Below, one piece after another: positions 54,478-61,923 of a DNA stretch of 64,000 nt (positions are counted from its first letter, which is position 1; the number at the start of each line of letters is the position of its first letter). The DNA comes from Miltoncostaea sp963771025. GTDB taxonomy: Bacteria > Actinomycetota > Thermoleophilia > Miltoncostaeales > Miltoncostaeaceae. The notes below the pieces were generated by a model. It was not told the origin of the DNA. It ran no database searches and was given only the letters and a program-made list of their open reading frames with translations. The translations under genes were made by a program, and so were the position numbers. The stretch covers positions 620,001 through 684,000 of the forward strand of contig CAVYRL010000001.1 of assembly GCA_963771025.1 (NCBI GenBank), read 5' to 3'.

Positions 54478-54798
54478 ATGGTCACGCTGACGCCAGAGGC
54501 CAAGGACAAGCTCCGGACGCTGATCGCCGCGGAGCCCGCAGAGGGCGCGGGTCTGCGTGTCCAGGTCGTCCCGGGCGGTTGCTCGGGCTTCGAGTACGAC
54601 CTCTCTCTGGCCGCGCCCGCCGAGGGCGATGAGGTGATGGACAGCGACGGCGTCCGCGTCATCGTGGACCGCTTCAGCGTGCCGTACCTCCTCGGCGTCG
54701 AGCTCGACTACGAAGAGGGCTTCCAGGGGGCGGGGTTCCTGATCAACAACCCCAACGCCTCCGCCTCCTGCGGCTGCGGGAAGAGCTTCCAGGCCTAG
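54478..54798 (+). CDS. Iron-sulfur cluster insertion protein (ErpA/IscA/HesB family)
   Basis: A-type carrier that passes Fe-S clusters to apoproteins. The 106-residue protein starts VTLTPEAKDKL and has the three ligand cysteines Cys35 (GGCSGF), Cys98 and Cys100 (SCGCGKSF). ATG 54478 has AGAGG (54467-54471) six bases upstream. ATG 54463 is an alternative start giving five more residues. Confidence 0.92.
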   Translation: MVTLTPEAKDKLRTLIAAEPAEGAGLRVQVVPGGCSGFEYDLSLAAPAEGDEVMDSDGVRVIVDRFSVPYLLGVELDYEEGFQGAGFLINNPNASASCGCGKSFQA

Positions 54799-54832
54799 TC
54801 CTCCGGGTTCGGCGCGCCGACCCGCGGCTCCC

Positions 54833-55366
54833 TCAGGAGCCGTAGTCCGCGGTCAGGATCGTGGTGGAGCAGCCGGGCGCGCTCGCCACGCCCGAGCCCA
54901 CGAATCGGAAGCGCCGGTTGAGCAGGTTGGCGCGGTGACCCCGGCTCGCCATCCACATCCTCACGGTCTCGCGCGCAGAGCCGCGGTCACAGCCCGAGAC
55001 CATCGCGAGGTTCTCGCCCATGCGCCGGGTCGCGGGGAAGCCGGCGGCGACCAGGCGGGTCCAGAAGGGGCTGCCGTCGAGGCTCTCGTGCTGGAAGGCG
55101 CCCGCCCCGACCAGGGCGCGGCTCTGCCCCCGGGCCGCCCTGTGCAGGCTGGAGAGCGGCTTGAGGGCCGTCCGGCCGCGCCGCGTCCGCACGCGGTTCA
55201 TCTCCACGAGCAGGGCCTTCTCCACACGGGGGGCGGGCCTCGCCGCGGTGGGGGTGGGGCCCGGCGGGACGGAGGACTGCTCCTGCGCCACGGCCGCGCC
55301 GACGAGGGCGCCCGCGCACGTAAGAGCCACGGCCGTCGTGGCCAGAGCTGCTCGGCATCCGCGCAA
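54833..55366 (-). CDS. Secreted CAP-domain protein
   Basis: A 177-residue exported protein with a signal peptide (CRAALATTAVALTCAGALVG, then AAVAQ) and a CAP/SCP domain: LVEMNRVRTRRGRTALKPL, GENLAMV and WMASRGHRANLLNRRFRFVG. A cysteine pair (Cys in SGCDRG and APGCST) may form a disulfide. The start appears to be TTG 55366; an earlier in-frame ATG or GTG is not visible and a later start would lose the signal peptide. Confidence 0.82.
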   Translation of the reverse strand: MRGCRAALATTAVALTCAGALVGAAVAQEQSSVPPGPTPTAARPAPRVEKALLVEMNRVRTRRGRTALKPLSSLHRAARGQSRALVGAGAFQHESLDGSPFWTRLVAAGFPATRRMGENLAMVSGCDRGSARETVRMWMASRGHRANLLNRRFRFVGSGVASAPGCSTTILTADYGS

Positions 55367-55518
55367 TGTCCAATCTGTATCGGCAGTGCCCGAGGATCCT
55401 GAACGGCTCCCGTGGGGACGGCGACCCGCGCCCCCACGCGCGCGCGGGGGGAGGCGGGGGCCGGGATGGGGTGGCGGTCACGGAGGCCTGGCGCGGTGGC
55501 CACCTCCTCGCCCTCCTC

Positions 55519-55737
55519 TCAGCTCGACTCGTACTTGAACGACACGTTCAACCGCACGCGGAAGAGCGCGATCTGTCCCGCGTCGTCGATGGTGACGTCC
55601 ATCTTCACGACCTCGCCGATCCGGACGTCCCGCAGTTTCGCCGTTGCCGTGGAGATCGCGACACGAGCGGCGTCCTCCCACGAGGTCTCGCTCGTGCCGA
55701 CGATCTCGTTGACGACGTAGACGCTGTCCGAGGCCAT
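55519..55737 (-). CDS. Dodecin family protein
   Basis: A 72-residue flavin-binding storage or buffering protein that forms dodecamers. It has the typical VYVVNEIVGTSETSWEDAARVAI, strand DVTIDDAGQIALFRVRLNVSF and terminal KYE. ATG is preceded by a strong purine-rich SD (GAGGGAGGGG). Confidence 0.94.
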   Translation of the reverse strand: MASDSVYVVNEIVGTSETSWEDAARVAISTATAKLRDVRIGEVVKMDVTIDDAGQIALFRVRLNVSFKYESS

Positions 55738-55845
55738 GGCCCCTCCCTCTTGTCGCGTGATCGGATGTGCTGCTGAGGACGCTCCAACGCCCGCCGCGGG
55801 GGCGCAAGGGCCTCAGCCCCGACCGGACAAAAGAATCGCGTCCTC

Positions 55846-55872
55846 CATCTAGGGGGCCTCCTCACCTAGATG
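55846..55872. promoter_or_regulatory. Perfect inverted repeat upstream of dodecin
   Basis: CATCTAGG (55846-55853) and CCTAGATG (55865-55872) are perfect 8-base arms with 11 bases between them. It lies about 110 bases before the dodecin ATG and could be an operator or a hairpin. GATTCT (55837-55832, minus strand), a possible -10, lies next to it. Confidence 0.5.
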
Positions 55873-55950
55873 ACGCCCATGGGGCGGCTCTTTCGACCGG
55901 CCGATGACAGACGAGATCTCGGAGCGGCGACTGCGGCCGGAGCGGCCCGG

Positions 55951-55988
55951 CAGGCGCCCCGCGCCCGCAGGGGGGCGCGGGGCGCCTG
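55951..55988 (-). terminator. Strong hairpin after the thiolase gene
   Basis: A perfect 15-base GC stem (55951-55965 with 55974-55988) and an 8-base loop start six bases after the thiolase stop. No U-tract follows, so this is a stem-only terminator or a 3'-end stabiliser of the hydratase-thiolase mRNA. Confidence 0.65.
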
Positions 55989-55993
55989 CTCCC

Positions 55994-57163
55994 TCAGGCG
56001 AGCTCGAGGATCGTGGCGTTGGCCATTCCGCCGCCCTCGCACATCGTCTGGAGGCCGTAGCGCGCCCCCCGACGGCCCATCTCGTGGACGAGGGTGGTCA
56101 TGAGCCGGGCGCCGCTGCACCCCAGCGGATGGCCGAGGGCGATCGCCCCACCGTTGACGTTGACCCGCTCGAGGTCGGCGCCGAGCTCGCGCGCCCATGC
56201 CAGCGGCACCGACGCGAAGGCCTCGCTGACCTCGAAGAGATCGATGTCCTCCATCTCGAGCCCGGCACGCTCGAGGACCTTACGGGTGCTGGGGATCGGG
56301 CCGCTGAGCCCCTCGATCGGGTCGACGCCGGCAAGGGCGAACGAATGGAACCGCGCCACGGGGCGCAACCCGAGGCGGGCGGCCGCCCTTTCGGAGACGA
56401 TCAGCAGGGCGGCGGCGCCGTCACTGAGCTGCGACGAGGTGGCGGCGGTGAGGCGGCCATCCTCACGGAATACCGTCCGCAGGCCGGCGAGCGACTCGAG
56501 CGTCGATCCGGGACGGATCCCCTCGTCGGCCGTCGCCATCCATTCGCGGTCCTCCCGCTCCGCTCGGACGGGGAGGATCTGCGACTCGAAGCGCCCCTCA
56601 TCGGTGGCCCGCGCGGCGCGGAGGTGCGAGGCGAGCGCGAAGGCGTCGAGCTCCTCGCGGGTCAGCTCAAAGCGCTCGGCGATCATCTCGCCGGAGATCC
56701 CCTGGTCGATGAACGCGTCGGCCGCGAGGCCGTAGCGCTCGCGGAAGCGCGTCCCATAGGCGGCTGCGGGCTCGAGGACGTTGGCCCACATCGGCACGCG
56801 CGTCATCGACTCGACGCCGGCCGCGATGACGATGTCGTAGGCGCCGGCCATGACCCCCTGAGCGGCGAAGTGGGCGGCCTGCTGGGAGCTCCCGCACTGC
56901 CGGTCGATGGTTGTCGCGGGCACGCTCTCGGGGAATCCGGCGCCGAGTACCGCGCTGCGCCCGATGTTGACCGACTGCTCGCCCACCTGGTCGAGGCATC
57001 CGACGATCACGTCGTCGACCTCGCCGGGGTCGACGCCCGCCCGCGCGACCGCCGCGGCCAGGACCTCGCTCAGGAGGTCGGCGGGATGCCAGCCGGAGAG
57101 CATCCCCTTGCGCCGTCCGATCGGAGTGCGCACCGCTTCGACGATGAGCGCGTCGCCGCTCAT
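55994..57163 (-). CDS. Acetyl-CoA acetyltransferase (thiolase)
   Basis: Thiolase II-type enzyme that cleaves 3-ketoacyl-CoA or condenses acetyl-CoA. The 389-residue protein has nucleophile Cys90 in DRQCGSSQQ, the NGGAIALGHPLGCSGAR block with the second cysteine, and CEGGGMANATILEL at the end. ATG overlaps the hydratase stop (ATGA). Placement beside the PHA genes suggests service in beta-oxidation or in supplying acetoacetyl-CoA. Confidence 0.94.
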   Translation of the reverse strand: MSGDALIVEAVRTPIGRRKGMLSGWHPADLLSEVLAAAVARAGVDPGEVDDVIVGCLDQVGEQSVNIGRSAVLGAGFPESVPATTIDRQCGSSQQAAHFAAQGVMAGAYDIVIAAGVESMTRVPMWANVLEPAAAYGTRFRERYGLAADAFIDQGISGEMIAERFELTREELDAFALASHLRAARATDEGRFESQILPVRAEREDREWMATADEGIRPGSTLESLAGLRTVFREDGRLTAATSSQLSDGAAALLIVSERAAARLGLRPVARFHSFALAGVDPIEGLSGPIPSTRKVLERAGLEMEDIDLFEVSEAFASVPLAWARELGADLERVNVNGGAIALGHPLGCSGARLMTTLVHEMGRRGARYGLQTMCEGGGMANATILELA

Positions 57164-57951
57164 CGGGAGATCGCCACGTCGTGGCCCTCGAACCGGGGTG
57201 GGCGCTTCTCGAAGAATGCGTCCATCCCCTCACGCTGGTCCGGCGTGGTGAACGCCAGCGCGAATCCGTCGATCTCGCGGGCGAAGCCGGACCGCGCGTC
57301 CCCACCGAGGGCCAGGTTGCAGAGCCGCTTGGCGGACGCCAGTGCCCAGCTCGGCCGCGAGGCGATGGTCGTGGCGAGCTCGACCGCCGCGTCGAGAAGG
57401 TCGGCCTTGGGATGGACGTGCGTCACGAGACCGGCGCGCAGCGCCTCCTCGGCCTTGATCAGCCTGCCGGTCAGGATCAGATCCTTCGCGAAGCCGATGG
57501 ACGTGGCGCGGGCGAGCCGCTGCGTTCCGCCCCAGCCCGGGATGACGCCGAGGGTGACCTCGGGCTGACCGAATCGGGCCGTGTCGGCGGCGAGGCGCAC
57601 ATCGCAGGCAAGGGCGATCTCGCACCCGCCGCCAAGGGCGAAGCCGTTGACGGCCGCGACAACCGGCGTCCCGAGGCCCTCGATGAGGTCGGCGACCCGG
57701 TGGCCGCGCTCGGCGAACGCCCGGGCGTCGAGGGCCCCGGCGGTGCGCATGTGGCCGATGTCGGCCCCGGCGCAGAACGCTTTCTCGCCGGCGCCGGTGA
57801 GCACCACCGCGCGGATGGCCGCGTCGTCGTCCACCTCCCGGAGCAGGCGCTCGAGGTCGTCGAGCATCTCGATCGAGAGGGCGTTAAGCGCATCTGGCCG
57901 GTTGAGGGTGAGGACGGCGACGGCGTCGCGGCGCTCGAGGTCGATGGACAA
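57160..57951 (-). CDS. Enoyl-CoA hydratase/isomerase
   Basis: Crotonase-fold enzyme hydrating trans-2-enoyl-CoA. It has VLTLNRPDALNALSIEML, the oxyanion-hole blocks AFCAGADIGHM and ALGGGCEIALACD, and PEVTLGVIPGWGGTQRL with the two usual acidic positions. The start is TTG 57951, with ACGGAG (57963-57958) exactly six bases upstream; this gives 263 residues, the family norm. The longer open frame would run through the PadR operator and is not crotonase-like. Confidence 0.93.
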   Translation of the reverse strand: MSIDLERRDAVAVLTLNRPDALNALSIEMLDDLERLLREVDDDAAIRAVVLTGAGEKAFCAGADIGHMRTAGALDARAFAERGHRVADLIEGLGTPVVAAVNGFALGGGCEIALACDVRLAADTARFGQPEVTLGVIPGWGGTQRLARATSIGFAKDLILTGRLIKAEEALRAGLVTHVHPKADLLDAAVELATTIASRPSWALASAKRLCNLALGGDARSGFAREIDGFALAFTTPDQREGMDAFFEKRPPRFEGHDVAISR

Positions 57952-58004
57952 GGTGGACTCCGTTTCGGGACGGGCGAAGGCGTGGTGCCCGCGCCCGGTT
58001 ACGG

Positions 58005-58041
58005 TTGACAGGTGCCAATGATAGGTGAAAGCTGCACCTAT
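58005..58041. promoter_or_regulatory. Divergent promoter-operator between hydratase and padR
   Basis: ATAGGTG (58021-58027) and CACCTAT (58035-58041) form a perfect 7-base inverted repeat with 7 bases between; a further AGGTG half-site lies at 58010-58014. On the plus strand a consensus -35 TTGACA (58005-58010), 17 bases, then AAAGCT (58028-58033) and six bases lead to ATG 58040. On the minus strand TATCAT (58023-58018) is a plausible -10 for the hydratase operon. A repressor on the dyad would block both directions. Confidence 0.72.
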
Positions 58042-58513
58042 GAGTCGAACAGAAGATGCCGAGGGCAAGGGCGGCCGCGCGAACGGCCACCGGCGTCCCG
58101 AGAACCAGTCCCAGCCGCGATCGTGGCTCCAGCCCTTTCTGCTGCTCGCGCTCGAGCAGTGGCAGAGCCACGGCTACGAGCTCATCCGGCGCATGTCGGG
58201 ATTCGGGTTCGAGACGCTCGACCGCGGCAGCGTCTATCGCACTCTGCGCCAGCTCGAGAAGGACGGACTCGTCGTCTCCGGCTGGGACACCTCGAAGGAC
58301 GGCCCCGCCCGGCGCCTGTATTCGCTCACCGACGCGGGCAGGGCCTACCTCAACACCTGGGCGGCTTCCTTGCGCAGCTATCAGATCATGCTGAACCACT
58401 TCTTCAGCCTCTATCCGGTCCCCCTTGCTCCGCACGAGGACGACGCCGGCGGCGCGCGCGACGGGTCGTCTGAGAGCGGCTCCGGCCACACCGCGGAGCG
58501 GGGTGCGGCATGA
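58040..58513 (+). CDS. PadR-family transcriptional regulator
   Basis: A 157-residue repressor candidate. After a polar start it has the PadR winged helix: WLQPFLLLALEQWQSHGYELIRRM, TLDRGSVYRTLRQLEKDGLV and ARRLYSLTDAGRAYLNTWA. A short helical C-terminal part follows. It overlaps the PhaE-like gene (ATGA) and is divergent from hydratase-thiolase, with a palindrome in between. It therefore probably controls both PHA arms and itself. The effector is unknown. Confidence 0.88.
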   Translation: MSRTEDAEGKGGRANGHRRPENQSQPRSWLQPFLLLALEQWQSHGYELIRRMSGFGFETLDRGSVYRTLRQLEKDGLVVSGWDTSKDGPARRLYSLTDAGRAYLNTWAASLRSYQIMLNHFFSLYPVPLAPHEDDAGGARDGSSESGSGHTAERGAA

Positions 58514-59208
58514 GCAGCGGGAGGCCGCCGGCGGACGATCCGATGCAGCTGATGCGCGACGCGTACGCCCAGGGCATCGAGCGCTGGTCGAAGTCGATGG
58601 AGGAGATCGTCGGCAGCGAGGACTTCGCCTCCGCCTCGGGGCAGCTCCTCGCCCTCTACGCGCAGCAGCAGCAGTCGATCCGGGCAGCCTCGCGGGTGGC
58701 GGCGGAGAGCATCCAGATGCCCACCACCGAAGACCTGGCCGAGGTCGCCCAGCTCGTGATCAACGTGGAGCGGAAGGTCGATGAGGTGAGCGACCAGTCC
58801 GCGGACGCCGTGACACGGCTCACCGCCCTCGAGGCGCGGATCGGCGAGGCGACGGCCGGCACGCAGACCCTCTCCGCTCGCCTGGACGCCGTCGAGGCGG
58901 GGCTGGCCGCGCTGACGGAGTCCGCGACCGCCCTGCCGGGCCTGTCCGAGCAGCTCACGCGGATCGAGGCGGCGATCGGCGAGCTCGCGCGACGGCCGGC
59001 GGAGCCCCCCCGGCCCGCCGCCTCGATCGCGTCCGCCGAGGCGAAGGCACCCGCGGCAAAGACCGCCGGGGCCAAGGCTCCTGCCACGAAGAAGGCCGCC
59101 TCGAAGGCTCCCGCCACCAAGAAGGTCGCCGCGAAGAAGGCCTCGGCGAGCGAGTCGGAGGCTCCCGCGAGCACGCCGCCCCGCCGCGCCCGGCCCTCCG
59201 ACGGATAG
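58510..59208 (+). CDS. PhaE-like PHA synthase subunit with basic Ala/Lys tail
   Basis: A 232-residue granule-associated protein candidate. The N-terminal half (MRDAYAQGIERWSKSMEEIVGSEDF; MPTTEDLAEVAQLVINVERKVDEV, in part) resembles PhaE, the partner of class III PhaC. A coiled coil (about residues 80-165) follows. The tail from about residue 175 is an Ala/Lys/Pro-rich repeat (AKAPATKKAASKAPATKK), like the DNA-binding tails of PhaF, PhaM and histone H1. This mix suggests a protein linking synthase, granule and nucleoid. Confidence 0.75.
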   Translation: MSSGRPPADDPMQLMRDAYAQGIERWSKSMEEIVGSEDFASASGQLLALYAQQQQSIRAASRVAAESIQMPTTEDLAEVAQLVINVERKVDEVSDQSADAVTRLTALEARIGEATAGTQTLSARLDAVEAGLAALTESATALPGLSEQLTRIEAAIGELARRPAEPPRPAASIASAEAKAPAAKTAGAKAPATKKAASKAPATKKVAAKKASASESEAPASTPPRRARPSDG

Positions 59209-59223
59209 GCCGGGATCGGCACC

Positions 59224-60237
59224 GTGACCGTGGAGGCCGCCGCGGCGGCGGCCCCGGGGATCGATGAGGTCCCCACGGGGACCAGCCCCCGTGACGTCGT
59301 CTGGACCCGCAACAAGACGACCCTCTATCGCTATCGGCCCGTCGCGCCGCGGGCCCACGCGACGCCGGTGCTGCTCGTGTACGCGCTGATCAACCGCCCG
59401 TACATCCTGGACCTGCGGCCCGGCAACAGCTTCGTGCGCCATCTGCTCGAGCGCGGGTACGACGTCTTCCTGATCGACTGGGGCCGCCCCGGGTGGGAGG
59501 ACCGCCGGGTCACCCTCGACGAGTTGATCGGCGAGCACCTGCCGAAGGCGGTCGAGCGCATGGCCCGGACGGGGGCCGGCGACGACTACACGCTGTTCGG
59601 CTACTGCATGGGCGGGACCATGAGCGTCATCCACGCGGCGCTCCAGCCCGCGGGGCTGAGGAACCTCGTGACCCTGACCGCCCCGATCGACTTCACGCAC
59701 GCGGGCGTGCACTCGGTATGGACCGACCCGCGCCATTTCGACGCCGCCGCGGTGGCGGACGCACTCGGCAACGTCTCGGGGTCGCTGATCGACCTCGGCA
59801 ACAAGATGCTGAAGCCCGTCACCAACTTCGTCGGCGTGCACGTGTCGATGTTGGAGCGCCTGTTCGCCGGCAAGGACATGACCGCGTGGCGCGCGATGAA
59901 CCAGTGGGTCAACGACGGCGTCCCGTTCCCGGGAGCCGCCTTCACCCAGTGGATCGAGGGCTTCTATCAGCAGAACCTGCTGGCGCGTGACGCCCTGACC
60001 ATCGGTGGGCGGCCGGTCCACCTCTCGGCGATCACCGCGCCGCTCCTCACCATCACCGGCTCGAGGGACCACATCGTCCCACCGGAGATGGCCCGGCCCC
60101 TGAACGACCTGGTGGCAAGCCGCGACACCGAGTACCTCGAGCTGCCGGCGGGCCACGTCGGGCTGCTGGCCGGTAGCGGTGCCCGTGATCTGCTGTGGCC
60201 GAGGGTCACCGACTGGCTCGACGCCCGCTCCGACTGA
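59224..60237 (+). CDS. phaC: PHA synthase, class III-type catalytic subunit
   Basis: Polymerises (R)-3-hydroxyacyl-CoA. At 337 residues it is the short form. It has VYALINRPYILDLRPGNSFV, the lipase-like box GYCMGG with catalytic Cys128, an aspartate in TGSRDHIVPP and the histidine in PAGHVGLLAG. The PhaE-like gene immediately upstream fits class III. GTG 59224 begins 15 bases after the upstream stop. Confidence 0.88.
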   Translation: MTVEAAAAAAPGIDEVPTGTSPRDVVWTRNKTTLYRYRPVAPRAHATPVLLVYALINRPYILDLRPGNSFVRHLLERGYDVFLIDWGRPGWEDRRVTLDELIGEHLPKAVERMARTGAGDDYTLFGYCMGGTMSVIHAALQPAGLRNLVTLTAPIDFTHAGVHSVWTDPRHFDAAAVADALGNVSGSLIDLGNKMLKPVTNFVGVHVSMLERLFAGKDMTAWRAMNQWVNDGVPFPGAAFTQWIEGFYQQNLLARDALTIGGRPVHLSAITAPLLTITGSRDHIVPPEMARPLNDLVASRDTEYLELPAGHVGLLAGSGARDLLWPRVTDWLDARSD

Positions 60238-60297
60238 GACCGACCGCAGCCCCGCCCGATCGGTCGGGGCCGCCGAACCCCTGGGGGAGATCCGCCA

Positions 60298-60740
60298 TGC
60301 CCGACCCGTTTCCCACGTACGCGCCCGGAAAGACCATCGACGAACTCGCGGTCGGCGACAGCGCCAGCCTGTCCGGGAGCTTCTCCCAGGAGGACATCGA
60401 CGCCTTCGCGCGGATCTCGGGGGACGACAACCCCGCCCATGTCAACGCCGCATGGGCCGACGCGTCGCCCTTCGGCGGCCGCGTTGCCCACGGGGTGCTC
60501 ACCGCCGGCCTCATCTCGGCCGTGCTCGGCACCCAGCTCCCCGGCCCGGGGTCGATCTACATGTCCCAGACGCTCAAGTGGCTCGCCCCGGTGCGGCCCG
60601 GTGACGCGCTGACGGCCACGGTGACGGTCACGGAGATCATCGCGGAGAAGAAGCGCGTGGTCCTCGAGACGATCGTGCAGAAGGACGGTGAGACCGTGCT
60701 CACCGGCGAGGCGCTCATCAGCCCGCCCCGCGGGGGGTGA
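60298..60740 (+). CDS. phaJ: (R)-specific enoyl-CoA hydratase (PhaJ/MaoC)
   Basis: A 147-residue hot-dog-fold hydratase that turns trans-2-enoyl-CoA into (R)-3-hydroxyacyl-CoA, the PHA synthase substrate. The catalytic Asp/His motif is clear in FARISGDDNPAHVNAAWA, followed by FGGRVAHGVLTAGLISAVLG. SD GGGGGAG precedes ATG. The context makes PhaJ more likely than a generic MaoC protein. Confidence 0.9.
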
Positions 60741-60807
60741 GGCCTCGGTGCACCTGGAGGGGAGGGCCCCGTCACCCGACCGGGTGTTCGGACAGCGAGG
60801 GGGGACG

Positions 60808-61851
60808 ATGATTCGACGGATGGCGGTATTGGGAGCGGGCGTGATGGGCAGCGAAATCGCCCAGACGGCCGCGGCAGGGGGGGTCGAGGTGGTGTTGCTC
60901 GACTCGGACCCTGCCGCCCTGGAGCGCGGGGTGGCGCACGTCGCGAAGATCTGCGAGCGCCGCGTGCAGCGTGGGCGGATGAGCGCCGAGGATGCGCAGG
61001 CCATCCTCGCCCGCGTCAGCCCCACGGTTGACGCGGACGATCTGCACGACTGCGACCTCGCGATCGAGGCGGTGCCCGAGATCCTGGACGTCAAGCGCGA
61101 GGTCTTCCGGCACCTGGACTCCGCCCTTCCCGCGGGGGCGCTCCTCGCCTCGAACACGTCCGGCCTCTCGATCAGCGCACTCGCGGCCGAGACGAGCCGC
61201 CCCGAGCTCGTCGTCGGGCTTCACTTCTTCAACCCCGCCAGCGTGATGAAGCTGGTCGAGGTGATCCGGGGCACGACCACCAGCGAGGCGACGATGGCCG
61301 CCGCGGAGGAACTCGCCCGGGGGCTGGGCAAGGTTCCGGTCCGGGTGCGCGAGTGCCCGGGCTTCCTCGTCAATCGCATCCTCGTCCGCGCGCTGGCGGA
61401 GGCATACCGGCACGCGGCGGAGCTTCACGCGGACCTCGCCGCGGCTGATCGCGCGGTGGTCGAGGACGGGCCCGCCCCGATGGGCGCGTTCGCGCTGGGC
61501 GACCTGATCGGGCTGGACACGCTCGGGCACATCCAGCGCGATCTGGAGGAGGCCTACGGCGAGCGCTTCGCCGACGGGGGCGAGATCGGGCGGCGCGTCG
61601 ACGCCGGCCGCCTCGGGAAGAAGTCCGGGGCCGGATTCTACGACGGCGATGCCCCGGAGGCGGCCCCGGATGCGGCCGGCCGCGAGGTGGCCGCCCGCTA
61701 CTACGCCGGCGCACTCGACGAGGCGCGCCGCTGTGTCGAGGAGAAGATCGCCGCCGCCGGCGACGTCGACGCCGCGATGCGCTACGGCTGCGGCTGGGAG
61801 ACGGGCCCGCTGGAGTGGGGGCGGTCGGCAGACCCCCGTCCGGCTGGCTGA
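60808..61851 (+). CDS. 3-hydroxyacyl-CoA dehydrogenase
   Basis: NAD-dependent (S)-3-hydroxyacyl-CoA or 3-hydroxybutyryl-CoA dehydrogenase. The 347-residue protein has the Rossmann motif LGAGVMGSEIAQTAA, EAVPEILDVKREVF, SNTSGLSI, the catalytic histidine in GLHFFNPASVMKLVEV, and CPGFLVNRIL. The C-terminal domain is longer than in PaaH/FadB2-type enzymes, with a partial second helical repeat. It links the PHA genes to beta-oxidation. Confidence 0.92.
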   Translation: MIRRMAVLGAGVMGSEIAQTAAAGGVEVVLLDSDPAALERGVAHVAKICERRVQRGRMSAEDAQAILARVSPTVDADDLHDCDLAIEAVPEILDVKREVFRHLDSALPAGALLASNTSGLSISALAAETSRPELVVGLHFFNPASVMKLVEVIRGTTTSEATMAAAEELARGLGKVPVRVRECPGFLVNRILVRALAEAYRHAAELHADLAAADRAVVEDGPAPMGAFALGDLIGLDTLGHIQRDLEEAYGERFADGGEIGRRVDAGRLGKKSGAGFYDGDAPEAAPDAAGREVAARYYAGALDEARRCVEEKIAAAGDVDAAMRYGCGWETGPLEWGRSADPRPAG

Positions 61852-61923
61852 GCCGCCCGTGGATCGTGACACCTTGACGCCGGCTCCCGCCGGCCCACCA
61901 CACGCGAACGACGGAAGGAAACC

